From IMG/VR virus record IMGVR_UViG_3300034082_002654, positions 1 through 42,210 of that record: DNA of 42,210 nucleotides, one strand, 5' to 3'. The stretch comes from a virus. The first letter of the stretch is position 1. The number at the start of each line of letters is the position of its first letter. The notes beneath the pieces were generated by a model. It was not told the origin of the DNA and ran no database searches. It saw only the letters and a program-made list of their open reading frames with translations. Positions 16,209 through 24,319 of this stretch are shown here, one piece after another. The position numbers were made by a program, and so were the translations under genes.

Positions 16209-17855
16209 ATGAGTCTGGATAATTTGAAACAACAATTGGTCAATCAGCAGGTGAATGCAATGCAATTGGGCCATCAATTGAAGAAATATCAACAACAATT
16301 GGATGAATTATTCCCACAGCAAGCGCCTTTGGCTGCAAAATTTCACGCCTATGTGTATGGTGCAACTCCAGCAATTTGTGATCAAAGCAACAAATTTCGC
16401 ACATGGGACGGATGGGATCAAGGATTCAGACAGTTTTGTGGCAATCAGGGCAGTTGTGTGTGCAACGGACAACATGCACAAACCAAAAGAACTGAGAAAA
16501 CTGTAGAGCAACAAGAATTGATTGTGGAAAAACGCAAACAAACCAATATTAAAAAATATGGTGCAGAGTTTGCCAGTCAGACCACACAGATCAAAAATAA
16601 AACATTGGAAACTTGCATGCGCAAATATGGTGCACGTTCCCCCACCAGCAATAGAGAGGTTTTGGAAAAAAGTTCTCAGACTTGCATGCAACATCATGGC
16701 ACGGCTTGGCCTCAACAAAATCCAGAAATTTTTGCCAAAACACAAATGGTATTCCAAGAACTGTTTGGAGTAGATAAGCCTGCTCAACACCCAGAAATAA
16801 GAGAGCAATTGAGAACAATGAGACGGCAACAGGGCTATGACTTGTTGGCCGTCAACTATCCACAAGTGATTCCCATGTTTGATCAAACGACTTATATGCA
16901 AGCAGATTTTGCCACACAATTGGAATGGAAATGTGTTGAATGTGATAATATATGGTCACAAACAAAACGACCTCATGAAGATCCCAGATGCATAATTTGT
17001 CATCCAGCTAGAGAAACCTGGGGTGAGACTGCAATCAAAAAATGGCTTGTGGAGAATAATCAAAAATTTGTTCAATGGGATAGAGAACAAATAAGCCCAC
17101 TGGAATTGGATTTTTGGCTTCCGGACCACAAAATTGGTATAGAATTCAATGGCACATGGTATCATAGAGAAGATGCAGTTCCCAGCAGAAATTATCATCA
17201 ACAGAAGTTTTCAGCTGCTCACAAAAAGGGCATCAAATTGATCCAAATATGGGAGCATGAATTGATGTATAAACCACAAATTGTCATGGATAGGTTGGCG
17301 CATGTGATCAATTTTCACAATAAAAAAATAGCTGCGAGAAAATGCCAAATTCAGCCCATAGATCATATGATTGCACGTGAGTTTTTCAATACACATCATT
17401 TGCAGGGACATCAAAACAGCAAACACATATATGGGCTGTTTTGTAATAATCAATTGATTGCTGCTGCTAGTTTTGTGCCTGTGAGATACAACAAAAAGGC
17501 AGAATGGGAATTGTTGAGATATGCAACTGTGGGTGGTCATCAGGTGCAAGGTGGATTGAGCAGGCTGTTGGCACATGCACAAAAAACAATAGGATTCAAG
17601 TCCTTGCTCACATATGCTAATTTGAATTGGGGTATGGGAAATGCCTATGCTGTGACTGGATTTGTATTGGATCATATCAGCAAACCCAATTATTGGTATT
17701 TCCGAGGGCTCAAGGAAATACACAGCCGAATCAAATTCCAAAAACACAAGATAATTGGAAAGGCGCCTGGCAACTCAGAGAAAGAGATAGCCCAAAATAT
17801 GGGCTATCACAGGTTTTTTGATGCAGGAAACAGTGTTTGGATCAAATACTGGTGA
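16209..17855 (+). CDS. EDxHD (Vsr-like) homing endonuclease with C-terminal GNAT/Mom-like domain
   Basis: A 548-residue protein starting at ATG 16209 (MSLDNLK), preceded by GGGGG; an ATG at 16185 is less likely. Parts in order: about four degenerate repeats of the form KYG-x-x-x-P/A-S-Q (about residues 112-205), as in DNA-binding arms of phage endonucleases; two CxxC pairs (CVEC, CIIC) forming a zinc ribbon; then a Vsr-like nuclease core with WGETAIKKW, LELDFWLPDHKIGIEFNG, TWYHRED and LIQIWEHEL, matching the E-D-x-H-D pattern of I-Bth0305I-type enzymes. The last about 180 residues (HHLQGHQNS, WELLRYAT, LLTYANLNWG) resemble a GNAT-like domain of the Mom type. It sits between gp47 and gp55, and its stop touches the gp55 stop. 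Confidence 0.8.
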   Translation: MSLDNLKQQLVNQQVNAMQLGHQLKKYQQQLDELFPQQAPLAAKFHAYVYGATPAICDQSNKFRTWDGWDQGFRQFCGNQGSCVCNGQHAQTKRTEKTVEQQELIVEKRKQTNIKKYGAEFASQTTQIKNKTLETCMRKYGARSPTSNREVLEKSSQTCMQHHGTAWPQQNPEIFAKTQMVFQELFGVDKPAQHPEIREQLRTMRRQQGYDLLAVNYPQVIPMFDQTTYMQADFATQLEWKCVECDNIWSQTKRPHEDPRCIICHPARETWGETAIKKWLVENNQKFVQWDREQISPLELDFWLPDHKIGIEFNGTWYHREDAVPSRNYHQQKFSAAHKKGIKLIQIWEHELMYKPQIVMDRLAHVINFHNKKIAARKCQIQPIDHMIAREFFNTHHLQGHQNSKHIYGLFCNNQLIAAASFVPVRYNKKAEWELLRYATVGGHQVQGGLSRLLAHAQKTIGFKSLLTYANLNWGMGNAYAVTGFVLDHISKPNYWYFRGLKEIHSRIKFQKHKIIGKAPGNSEKEIAQNMGYHRFFDAGNSVWIKYW

Positions 17856-18710
17856 CTATAGTAGGGCACCAGTGGGAGCTAGGATTGTTGACGCAGTTGG
17901 AACAGGACCATCAATGGCTGTTCGCTGAGCCATCTGGTCTTCCACCTGCCTTGTATGACTAGGTGTGCTGTTGTGCATGATCAACAAATCATCTCTGATC
18001 ATTTGACTTTTCTTTTCGGTAGTGAGAATCTTGAGGAAACTGGTTGAAACGCATTGTGTATAATATGCAAAAGGATTGCTGCTCTTGCATTCATCAAATT
18101 GCAGTCCCACTTGACTTAACTGCAAAAGAGCCTGGGCTCTCATCTCATCCAGATAAGTGTAGCCTCTCCAATTGCCCCTGTGACCATAGCGTTCCACCAA
18201 TTTCATCCACATGCTGCCCAATCTGTTGGTGACTCTTCCATGTGTCAAACTGAATTCTCCATTTTCCATGCCACCCTTCCAGTGGCTTTTGCCCACACAT
18301 TTCCACTCCTGATTGTCCCAAATCCAATGTTGAAAGGGTGGAAACTGGCATCTGATGTGCCTTTCTGCTATGGTTTTGGCCTTGCCCTCCTTGGCTGGGT
18401 TAATGGGCACATGTTCAAAAGTCATCAGCCTCACAACAATTTCATTCAGGGGAACATCATCCAGTGTGAGCTTGCTTTCAAAATTTTTGCTCTTGTTCTC
18501 TTTCTTTTCATCTGTTTGCATGTCCTGCAACTTCTTTTGCCTGGCTGCTTCCAAAACATCAGCAGTTACATTGGCTAGACTGTGTGCTATAATATCATAG
18601 TTTTTGTATCTATTATCTACAAAACTACAAAATGTCAGTTTGCTTTCATGTATGGCAGCCAACAAGTCTTTGTTGGTGAGATATTTGATTTTGGGAACAA
18701 TTGTTGTCAT
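17856..18710 (-). CDS. 55: Late transcription sigma factor gp55
   Basis: A 284-residue protein. The segment at about residues 170-245 carries a sigma70 region-2-like helix set: WRGYTYLDEMRAQALL, SNPFAYYTQCVSTSFLKIL and EKKSQMIRDDLL, matching T4 gp55, the small sigma that directs polymerase to TATAAATA late promoters. T4 gp55 is 185 aa; the extra N-terminal about 100 residues and the KEGKAKTIAERHI section have no obvious counterpart. The many TAAATA boxes in the window agree with its role. A short AAAGAC site precedes ATG 18710. The C-terminus runs to the base next to the endonuclease stop codon. Confidence 0.9.
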   Translation of the reverse strand: MTTIVPKIKYLTNKDLLAAIHESKLTFCSFVDNRYKNYDIIAHSLANVTADVLEAARQKKLQDMQTDEKKENKSKNFESKLTLDDVPLNEIVVRLMTFEHVPINPAKEGKAKTIAERHIRCQFPPFQHWIWDNQEWKCVGKSHWKGGMENGEFSLTHGRVTNRLGSMWMKLVERYGHRGNWRGYTYLDEMRAQALLQLSQVGLQFDECKSSNPFAYYTQCVSTSFLKILTTEKKSQMIRDDLLIMHNSTPSHTRQVEDQMAQRTAIDGPVPTASTILAPTGALL

Positions 18711-18791
18711 GCGTGTCTTTACAAATGGATAATGGTTTCAATCAATTGTGCTGACCAATTTTTTGGTTGTCAATTGGCACATTTGACACAG

Positions 18792-18797
18792 TAAATA
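18792..18797 (+). promoter_or_regulatory. TAAATA late promoter box for the three-domain protein
   Basis: Plus strand reads CAGTAAATAAGTG, 35 nt upstream of ATG 18833, with AGGAAC as ribosome site between. Late expression fits packaging of the product into heads. Confidence 0.55.
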
Positions 18798-18832
18798 AGT
18801 GTTCATCTGTAAGAGAATTTATAGGAACTCGC

Positions 18833-21097
18833 ATGTTACTGTCTCAACTTTTTGCTCCCCTCACACTATTGGAAGCCAAAGCTCGCATAGAGCATCCTGA
18901 AGATCTCCTGTTTGATTATGGATTGCGTGGTGCCAAAACTGCACTGCAAATTTTACAAACCACCGCTCAACAGCCACAGAGTGTATCAATTAAATTTGAT
19001 GGAAGCCCTGCTCTAATATCTGGCTGGAGAGGCGATGAATTTGTGCTCACAGACAAAGCTGGGTTTGGTGCCAAAGGCTACGATGGCATGGCCACCAGTG
19101 CCAAATCCCTGGAAAACATGCTCATGGGTCGCAAACAAAAGGACACCAGTGAAGAGGCAGTGGCTAGACGCAGCAAATATGCCAAAACCATAGCCAGCTT
19201 GTATCCCATACTCAAGGCTGCTGTTCCACAGAGTTTTGAAGGATATGCTCAGGGAGATCTGTTGTGGGTGGGCGTGCCTCCCATCAAAGACGGCATGTAT
19301 GAGTTCAAACCCAACAAAATTGTGTATCGTATTCCTGTGAACAGTGAACTGGGACAACAAATTGCCAAAAGCCGTGTGGGCATGGTTGTTCACAGTGTTT
19401 TCCACAGTCAACAAGATCAGGAACCAGAAGCTCTGAGAGATGTTGCTAGTTTGGGCTGGAAAGTTCCTGGCAAACTGGTGGTTGTTCCTCATGAAATAGA
19501 ATTCAGCCAAAAGCTCAGATTGAACGAGGCTCTGGAAAGCAGATTGAAAAAAGTTCTGTCACAGAGGGGATCAGCTATTGATCAACTGTTTAATAGTTTG
19601 GCATTGGCTGATAAAAATATCAAGGCCTTTCCTGGCTTGCTCAAGAGCTTTTTGGCCTACAAAGCAGGCCAGGGTGATGACGATTTCAGCCAGGCATCAC
19701 AAGAGTTTGTGGAATGGCTGTTGAGTCCAGCCAGCAAAGCCAGTGCCAAGATGCAGGGAGCTGTCACGGACTGGATTAGAGAAAATTTGGATGGCTACAA
19801 TGCTGTGTGGATGATTGTAAAACTCCTAACTGATTTAAAATTGGATCTCAAAAGCCAAATGGATGCACAAGTGGGCAACTTGGTAAGTGCTCACCTGGAT
19901 GACAAGCCAGGCCATGAAGGATTTGTGAGTGTGACAGATCAGGGTATTATCAAATTGGTAAACCGCGCTGAATTTATGAAAAAAGACAAACTACAAGAAG
20001 TCACACAACCCATTAAAACCAAACATGTGGCCTGGACGTTCGGGAGGGCCAATCCACCAACTCTGGGGCATCAACAGTTGGTGGACACTGTGGCCAAAAA
20101 CGCCAAGGGCGGTGATTATTGGATTTTCCTCAGTCACAGCCAAGACCCCAAAAAAAATCCCTTGCCCTATGAAGCCAAGAAACATTTTGCGCAACAGATC
20201 ATGCCCAAACACAGTGAGCATTTTCAAGTGCCTGATGAAATTAGGACATTTTTGCAGGCAGCTGATTGGCTTTACAAACAAGGCTATAGAAACATGACCT
20301 TTGTGGCTGGAAGTGATAGATTGCCAGAGTTTGAAAAACATTTGAATACCTGGAACAGTGCAGCAATCAGAGAAAAAGCCCCCCTGGAAATTGATGGCAA
20401 TCTAGAGGTGAGAGAGCCCATCAAGATATCCTTTGCCAGCGCCGGTGAAAGAGATCCAGATGCTGAGGGTTTGACTGGTATCAGCGGCACCAAGGCCAGA
20501 GAGGCAGTTGCTCAAGATGACTTGGGCGCTTTTCAGGCCAGCACAGGATTGTCAGGCAAGCTTGCAAGAAGCATGTTTGATAGTGTAAAATCACACATGA
20601 ACGCACCCAAAGCCAAACCCATGAAAAAATTAGAGGAACACGCTGATCCGGATCACAGCAAAGGCACAGTTGTCAAACTGAGATTGGCCCAGGAAAGTGC
20701 ACAGCAGTTGTATGAATGGTGTCAGGATCAAAACATCAATAGTTTGGACCCCTATGATTTCCACATGACACTGGTATTCAGCACCACTCCTGCGCCACAA
20801 TTGGCTGATTTGCATGCCACTGCCACACATATACCAGCACAAGTCAAGGGCTGGAAAATCTTGGGCGAAAGTGCACTGGTGTTGGATTTACATTGTCCAC
20901 TGGCAGAACAAATGCACAAACGCATGCTGGAATGCGGCGCGTCTCATAGCTACCCCACGTTCATTCCGCATACGTCAGTTGTGTATGGTTGGAACAGCCC
21001 CAAGCTGCCTGATCAACTGCCACCATTTGATTTGTTGTATGAGATGGTGGAAGTGGAGCCCTTGGATCCCAATTGGGGCGTGGTGAGAAAGACCTGA
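18833..21097 (+). CDS. Three-domain protein: ligase-like nucleotidyltransferase, NMNAT-like, 2H phosphoesterase
   Basis: A 754-residue protein from ATG 18833 (MLLSQLF), with AGGAAC upstream. Domain 1 (about 1-390) has IKFDGSPALISG with Lys54, the K-x-D-G motif I of ligase/capping nucleotidyltransferases, and LTDKAGFGAKGYDG, typical of a family of T4-like phages (DUF6267-type). Domain 2 (about 395-580) is a cytidylyltransferase/NMNAT fold: FGRANPPTLGH, then AGERDPDAEG and ISGTKAR. Domain 3 (about 615-754) has the two HxT/S motifs of 2H phosphoesterases, HMTL near 643 and HTSVVYG near 712. Together they suggest RNA end repair or NAD-linked nucleotide chemistry, but no substrate can be read off. 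The N-terminus LTLLE|A fits a gp21 cleavage site. Confidence 0.8.
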   Translation: MLLSQLFAPLTLLEAKARIEHPEDLLFDYGLRGAKTALQILQTTAQQPQSVSIKFDGSPALISGWRGDEFVLTDKAGFGAKGYDGMATSAKSLENMLMGRKQKDTSEEAVARRSKYAKTIASLYPILKAAVPQSFEGYAQGDLLWVGVPPIKDGMYEFKPNKIVYRIPVNSELGQQIAKSRVGMVVHSVFHSQQDQEPEALRDVASLGWKVPGKLVVVPHEIEFSQKLRLNEALESRLKKVLSQRGSAIDQLFNSLALADKNIKAFPGLLKSFLAYKAGQGDDDFSQASQEFVEWLLSPASKASAKMQGAVTDWIRENLDGYNAVWMIVKLLTDLKLDLKSQMDAQVGNLVSAHLDDKPGHEGFVSVTDQGIIKLVNRAEFMKKDKLQEVTQPIKTKHVAWTFGRANPPTLGHQQLVDTVAKNAKGGDYWIFLSHSQDPKKNPLPYEAKKHFAQQIMPKHSEHFQVPDEIRTFLQAADWLYKQGYRNMTFVAGSDRLPEFEKHLNTWNSAAIREKAPLEIDGNLEVREPIKISFASAGERDPDAEGLTGISGTKAREAVAQDDLGAFQASTGLSGKLARSMFDSVKSHMNAPKAKPMKKLEEHADPDHSKGTVVKLRLAQESAQQLYEWCQDQNINSLDPYDFHMTLVFSTTPAPQLADLHATATHIPAQVKGWKILGESALVLDLHCPLAEQMHKRMLECGASHSYPTFIPHTSVVYGWNSPKLPDQLPPFDLLYEMVEVEPLDPNWGVVRKT

Positions 21098-21126
21098 TGT
21101 AATATTCCAGGCCTTGACTGCAAGAA

Positions 21127-21939
21127 TTATTTGATACCTGTTAGCCTGGTTATTCTGGCAACTTCTTCCTGATTCTTTCTAATATCTCCAGGCTTGCGTG
21201 GAGTGCCATCGGGATTGACATCTTGTGCCAAATCCTTGACCAACTTTTGAAAAGCTTTCACCAGTTGGGGAGTTTTGTGAATGGCATCCTGTAGTGTTTC
21301 CACACTCAAGAATACATCCTGATTGTATCTGGGCCCAAACATTTTCTTGGCAATCACATTGGCATCTTTGCTTATGGGTGTCTCATCTTCTCTGCGAATC
21401 AAACCTTTTTGCCAACTGTATTTCATACCCAGTGCCTTGGCTACACTGCTCATGAGCAGATTCCTGTCAGCACCGGTGTATTCACTGCTGTCTCCTGCAC
21501 TGAACATGCCAAATTTCAACCACTGTTCTTCTGCAGGTCCACCACCATGGAACATAAAGTCAACTTGTACAAACCCCAGACTGGGATCATTTCGAATAGG
21601 CATTTTAAAGTGTACACTGATTCCACTCTTTTTCACCCATTGTGATGGATCACCCCCGTTTATAGATTCCACATATTTTTTCAAATTTTGAACGAGTTGA
21701 TCCTTGGTCATAAACAAAGGATCAACTGCCACGTCTATATCGCCACTTGATTCTTTTTTACCAACACTTCCTAGCGTGTTATTCACCAGTGGTAGTTTTG
21801 TAATCTTTTCTAAATGTTGTAAAGTAGGCTTGATATCTTTGAGTTCGATTCTCTTGGTTTGAATCGTGCCATCTGGGGATTTAAAAACATTGCCGCCTTC
21901 GGCGAGAATAGGGTTGTGATGAAGTTCAATTAATCTCAT
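21127..21939 (-). CDS. Pol-beta-type nucleotidyltransferase, phage family
   Basis: A 270-residue protein. LGSVGKKESSGDIDVAVD near residues 57-74 is the GS...DxD nucleotidyltransferase signature, and a third acidic position is likely in VQVDFMFHG near 155. Proteins with this exact layout are common in marine T4-like phages, usually near a DUF6267-type gene like the one convergent here; substrates are not known to me. It resembles no CCA-adding or kanamycin enzyme closely. The N-terminus NPILAE|GG matches the [L/I]-x-E gp21 site at Glu14. The start at 21939 has a TAAATA box only 5 bases upstream, with AGGA partly overlapping. Confidence 0.82.
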   Translation of the reverse strand: MRLIELHHNPILAEGGNVFKSPDGTIQTKRIELKDIKPTLQHLEKITKLPLVNNTLGSVGKKESSGDIDVAVDPLFMTKDQLVQNLKKYVESINGGDPSQWVKKSGISVHFKMPIRNDPSLGFVQVDFMFHGGGPAEEQWLKFGMFSAGDSSEYTGADRNLLMSSVAKALGMKYSWQKGLIRREDETPISKDANVIAKKMFGPRYNQDVFLSVETLQDAIHKTPQLVKAFQKLVKDLAQDVNPDGTPRKPGDIRKNQEEVARITRLTGIK

Positions 21940-21944
21940 ATTCC

Positions 21945-21950
21945 TATTTA
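21945..21950 (-). promoter_or_regulatory. TAAATA box 5 nt before the nucleotidyltransferase start
   Basis: Minus strand reads AAGTAAATAGGAATATG. It is back to back with the plus-strand box at 21958-21963 that serves the GIY-YIG leader. Confidence 0.55.
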
Positions 21951-21957
21951 CTTGACA

Positions 21958-22024
21958 TAAATAAAGTGTGGATCACGGAATTGGCCTTCCCATCCACTCT
22001 AAACGCTATTAAGGAGCATTCAGC
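21958..22024 (+). promoter_or_regulatory. Homing-endonuclease leader A: late box, 5' stem-loop, TAAACGCT, ribosome site
   Basis: TAAATA (21958-21963) is followed by exactly 36 nt, then TAAACGCT (22000-22007), 4 nt, AGGAGCAT (22012-22019) and the ATG at 22025. The 36 nt fold as GTGGAT (21968-21973) with ATCCAC (21992-21997) and GGAA (21977-21980) with TTCC (21987-21990), with a 6-nt loop TTGGCC. The same architecture, with different stem bases, precedes the HNH gene at 39182. The stem would be at or near the 5' end of the late transcript. Confidence 0.7.
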
Positions 22025-22977
22025 ATGTCATATTTAAACACAATACCATTCTATGTCTATAAAATTGTCTGTAAACCAACAGAACAATATTATTTTGGAT
22101 CACGATACAGTCATTCATCAAACGGAATTCAACCCGAAGATGATTTGTGGAAGAAGTATTAAGGAACTATTTTACTAGTTCTCTGCTAATCAAAGATCTA
22201 CTTCGTGTTTATGATAAGAATCAATTTGAAGCAACTATCGTTCAAATATTTGACGATAAGAATGAAACATTTTGGTATGAGCAAACGTTGATCAAAGAAC
22301 ATATTGATGATCCATTATGTTTGAATTTGAATTTTGTGAATTACAGAGAAGGCAGAGGAATATCTATACCTGCAGGGTTAAAGGTGTGGACACACTCTAT
22401 CACACGCAAACGACGATATTCAAACACATCTCCAGGAGTTGATTGGTGTTTAGGCGGAGGTGGTCATACAAATTTTGTAGCCTATCATAATAAAGATAAC
22501 AAGATCAAATATTTTGATTCGGATCCTGGAGAAGAATGGACTAAAGGATTTGGTAATCTTTGTCGCATGAATTCCATAACTTATGGTAACAGTTACAATC
22601 TAAATAAATTATGGTGGAACAATGGTGAACAATCAGTCATGCGTCAACAATGTCCTGGTGATGCATGGAAGCCTGGAAGATTGTCTTGGACCACTAAAAC
22701 CTCCCCATCACAAGCTAAGAGAGCCAAAATAAGCCACGCCAACAATGGCAAGAAAGCGTACAATAATGGAGATTACACTATTATGCGCAAGGAACACCCT
22801 GGTCCGGAATGGGTTGAAGGTGTGTTACCAAATATGACCACTATGATGAAACGCAGTGTGGCAAAGCGAGGTAAACCAAGCAACACCAAGGGTAAACATT
22901 GGTGGAATAATGGTTCAGAAAATAAGCTTGCTGAAATTTGTCCTGGTGTTGACTGGATCAAAGGTAGACTACTCTAA
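22025..22977 (+). pseudogene. GIY-YIG homing endonuclease, frameshifted
   Basis: From ATG 22025 the frame gives MSYLNTIPFYVYKIV, EQYYFGSR and DLWKKY, the GIY-YIG core with its catalytic Arg, then hits TAA at 22160-22162. The rest of the domain (NYFTSS, YEQTLIKEH) continues in another frame from about 22162 to 22977, so one base is missing or two are extra. No slippery heptamer is seen at the join. The C-terminal half has about five repeats of about 25-45 residues ending in the pattern [C/H/S]PG-x-x-W-x-x-G, often with WWNNG before it, a DNA-binding repeat known from phage homing endonucleases. The gene is dead, assembled with an error, or read by frameshifting. Confidence 0.78.
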
Positions 22978-22985
22978 CCAAATTT

Positions 22986-23002
22986 AAACAGAATACCTGT
23001 TT
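22986..23002 (+). terminator. Weak hairpin after the GIY-YIG gene
   Basis: AAACAG (22986-22991), loop AATAC, CTGTTT (22997-23002). There is no U-run after it, so termination is uncertain; it may only protect the 3' end. Confidence 0.3.
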
Positions 23003-23012
23003 CAGGCTGTGA

Positions 23013-23018
23013 TAAATA
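23013..23018 (+). promoter_or_regulatory. TAAATA late promoter box for the tail tube cap operon
   Basis: Plus strand reads TGATAAATATC, 27 nt before ATG 23046. The next three genes overlap by single bases, so this box may drive all of them. Confidence 0.6.
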
Positions 23019-23045
23019 TCAAAAAGCAACAGTTGAGAATGTGCA

Positions 23046-24020
23046 ATGCCAAAGTTTGGTGGGTTTAATCTGGGAAATATAGGAGGAGCATTGCTTACCA
23101 ATGCAGTGGGCAGTGTGGCCAATGCTGTGTTGCCTCGCAGTGCATTTGGCAATTTTGGACTGGGCGATCAGGTCAGTAGTTTTCCCAAACAAAATGCCAA
23201 GGATAGAAAAGCCAGTTTGCGTCCCAGACCGGCAGCAGCAAACACCATCTACGGTAGCGGATTGCTTTTGCCCATCAAAGAAACTCAGGGTTTGGTATGG
23301 CCCTATCAACCACAAATCACATACAATCACAGTGTGGATTATCAAGCTCTCAGCCCAGTGCATGCCAATCAGGACTTTCATGTGTTCAGTAGAGTGCCTG
23401 CTGTGAACTTGCAGGTAAACGGCAGTTTCAGTGTGCAAAATCAAATGGAGGGTGCCTATGCTCTGGCAGCCCTACATTTCTTTCGCACTGTAACCAAAAT
23501 GAATTTTGGAGAAAATGACCCAGCAGCAGGCACACCTCCGCCCATACTGTTGTTTAATGCTTACGGTCCCTATGTGTTTAGTGATTTGCCGGTGATAGTC
23601 AAAGACTTCAATGTTGAGTTTCCAGACGATGTGGATTATGTACAAGTGGAAGTCACTGGTGTAGATGCTGGCAACACCACTCCACAAAGCCAAATGAGCA
23701 GCAGTATATTGCAAGAAAGACTCACACCACTGCCTCCACAACAAATACTCAGAGATGCACAAGGAAGATTGCAAGGGTTTGTGGGAGCAGCAGATGGCAG
23801 CTATTTTGACGGCCCAGACAGGAGAGTGATTGCAGGAAGAAACACACCAGTGCCTTCAACAAACACTACTGCTGCCAGCCAAAAATACACAGTGTGGTTG
23901 CCCAGTTTGTTTAAAATTTCCTGCACCATGATTGTGCAACATACACCTCGGGATCTGCGCACCAGATTCAATTTGCCCAGATTTAGAGACGGTGCACTCA
24001 ATCAAAAGGACTTTATCTGA
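23046..24020 (+). CDS. Baseplate tail tube cap/initiator, gp48/gp54-like
   Basis: A 324-residue protein. The core (about residues 90-205) has QITYNHSVDYQ, ALHFFRTVTKMNFGEND, PPILLFNAYG and DFNVEFPDDVDYVQVEV, which I associate with the T4-like baseplate protein on which the tail tube polymerises. T4 has two such proteins, gp48 (cap) and gp54 (initiator), and I cannot decide which this is. Position fits: it is followed, with one-base overlaps, by gp53 and a hub-like protein. The N-terminal 45 residues are Gly/Ala-rich and hydrophobic. No strong ribosome site is seen before the ATG. Confidence 0.65.
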   Translation: MPKFGGFNLGNIGGALLTNAVGSVANAVLPRSAFGNFGLGDQVSSFPKQNAKDRKASLRPRPAAANTIYGSGLLLPIKETQGLVWPYQPQITYNHSVDYQALSPVHANQDFHVFSRVPAVNLQVNGSFSVQNQMEGAYALAALHFFRTVTKMNFGENDPAAGTPPPILLFNAYGPYVFSDLPVIVKDFNVEFPDDVDYVQVEVTGVDAGNTTPQSQMSSSILQERLTPLPPQQILRDAQGRLQGFVGAADGSYFDGPDRRVIAGRNTPVPSTNTTAASQKYTVWLPSLFKISCTMIVQHTPRDLRTRFNLPRFRDGALNQKDFI

Positions 24021-24319
24021 TGCCCAAAGCCTCCTACAGCAAATCCAGTCCCTACTATAATACTCCACAAAACAGTTGGTATTTGGAATTGTGGAATGCT
24101 CCACAAATTGCCACCAGCAATACAGACGGAATTTTCACTGTCACAGACAGATATCAAAATCGTCCAGATCTACTCAGTTATGATGCTTATGGTACACCCA
24201 AATTATGGTGGGTGTTTGCCCTGGCCAATCCCAATCAGATAAGAGATCCCATTTATGATCTGGTGGTGGGGTTGAAGATAGTCATCCCCAGCAAAGACAG
24301 CCTGCAAGGATACATCTGA
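24020..24319 (+). CDS. 53: Baseplate wedge protein gp53
   Basis: The 99-residue protein carries the diagnostic gp53 segment: VTDRYQNRPDLLSYDAYGT, then KLWWVFALANPNQIRDPIYDL and a closing IVIPS, a LysM-like pattern. gp53 joins neighbouring wedges in the baseplate. T4 gp53 is 196 aa, and shorter forms occur in other T4-like phages. Its ATG overlaps the previous stop by one base and its stop overlaps the next ATG (TGATG), so all three genes are coupled. Confidence 0.88.
   Translation: MPKASYSKSSPYYNTPQNSWYLELWNAPQIATSNTDGIFTVTDRYQNRPDLLSYDAYGTPKLWWVFALANPNQIRDPIYDLVVGLKIVIPSKDSLQGYI

Noticed and set aside
22147-22977. Intact 276-aa protein starting at GTG 22147
   Set aside because: The upstream frame from ATG 22025 encodes the missing N-terminal half of the GIY-YIG domain with a perfect leader and ribosome site, so the GTG start is an artefact of the frameshift.
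22986-23002. Strong terminator after the GIY-YIG gene
   Set aside because: The 6-bp hairpin lacks a following U-run, so it is listed only as a weak candidate.
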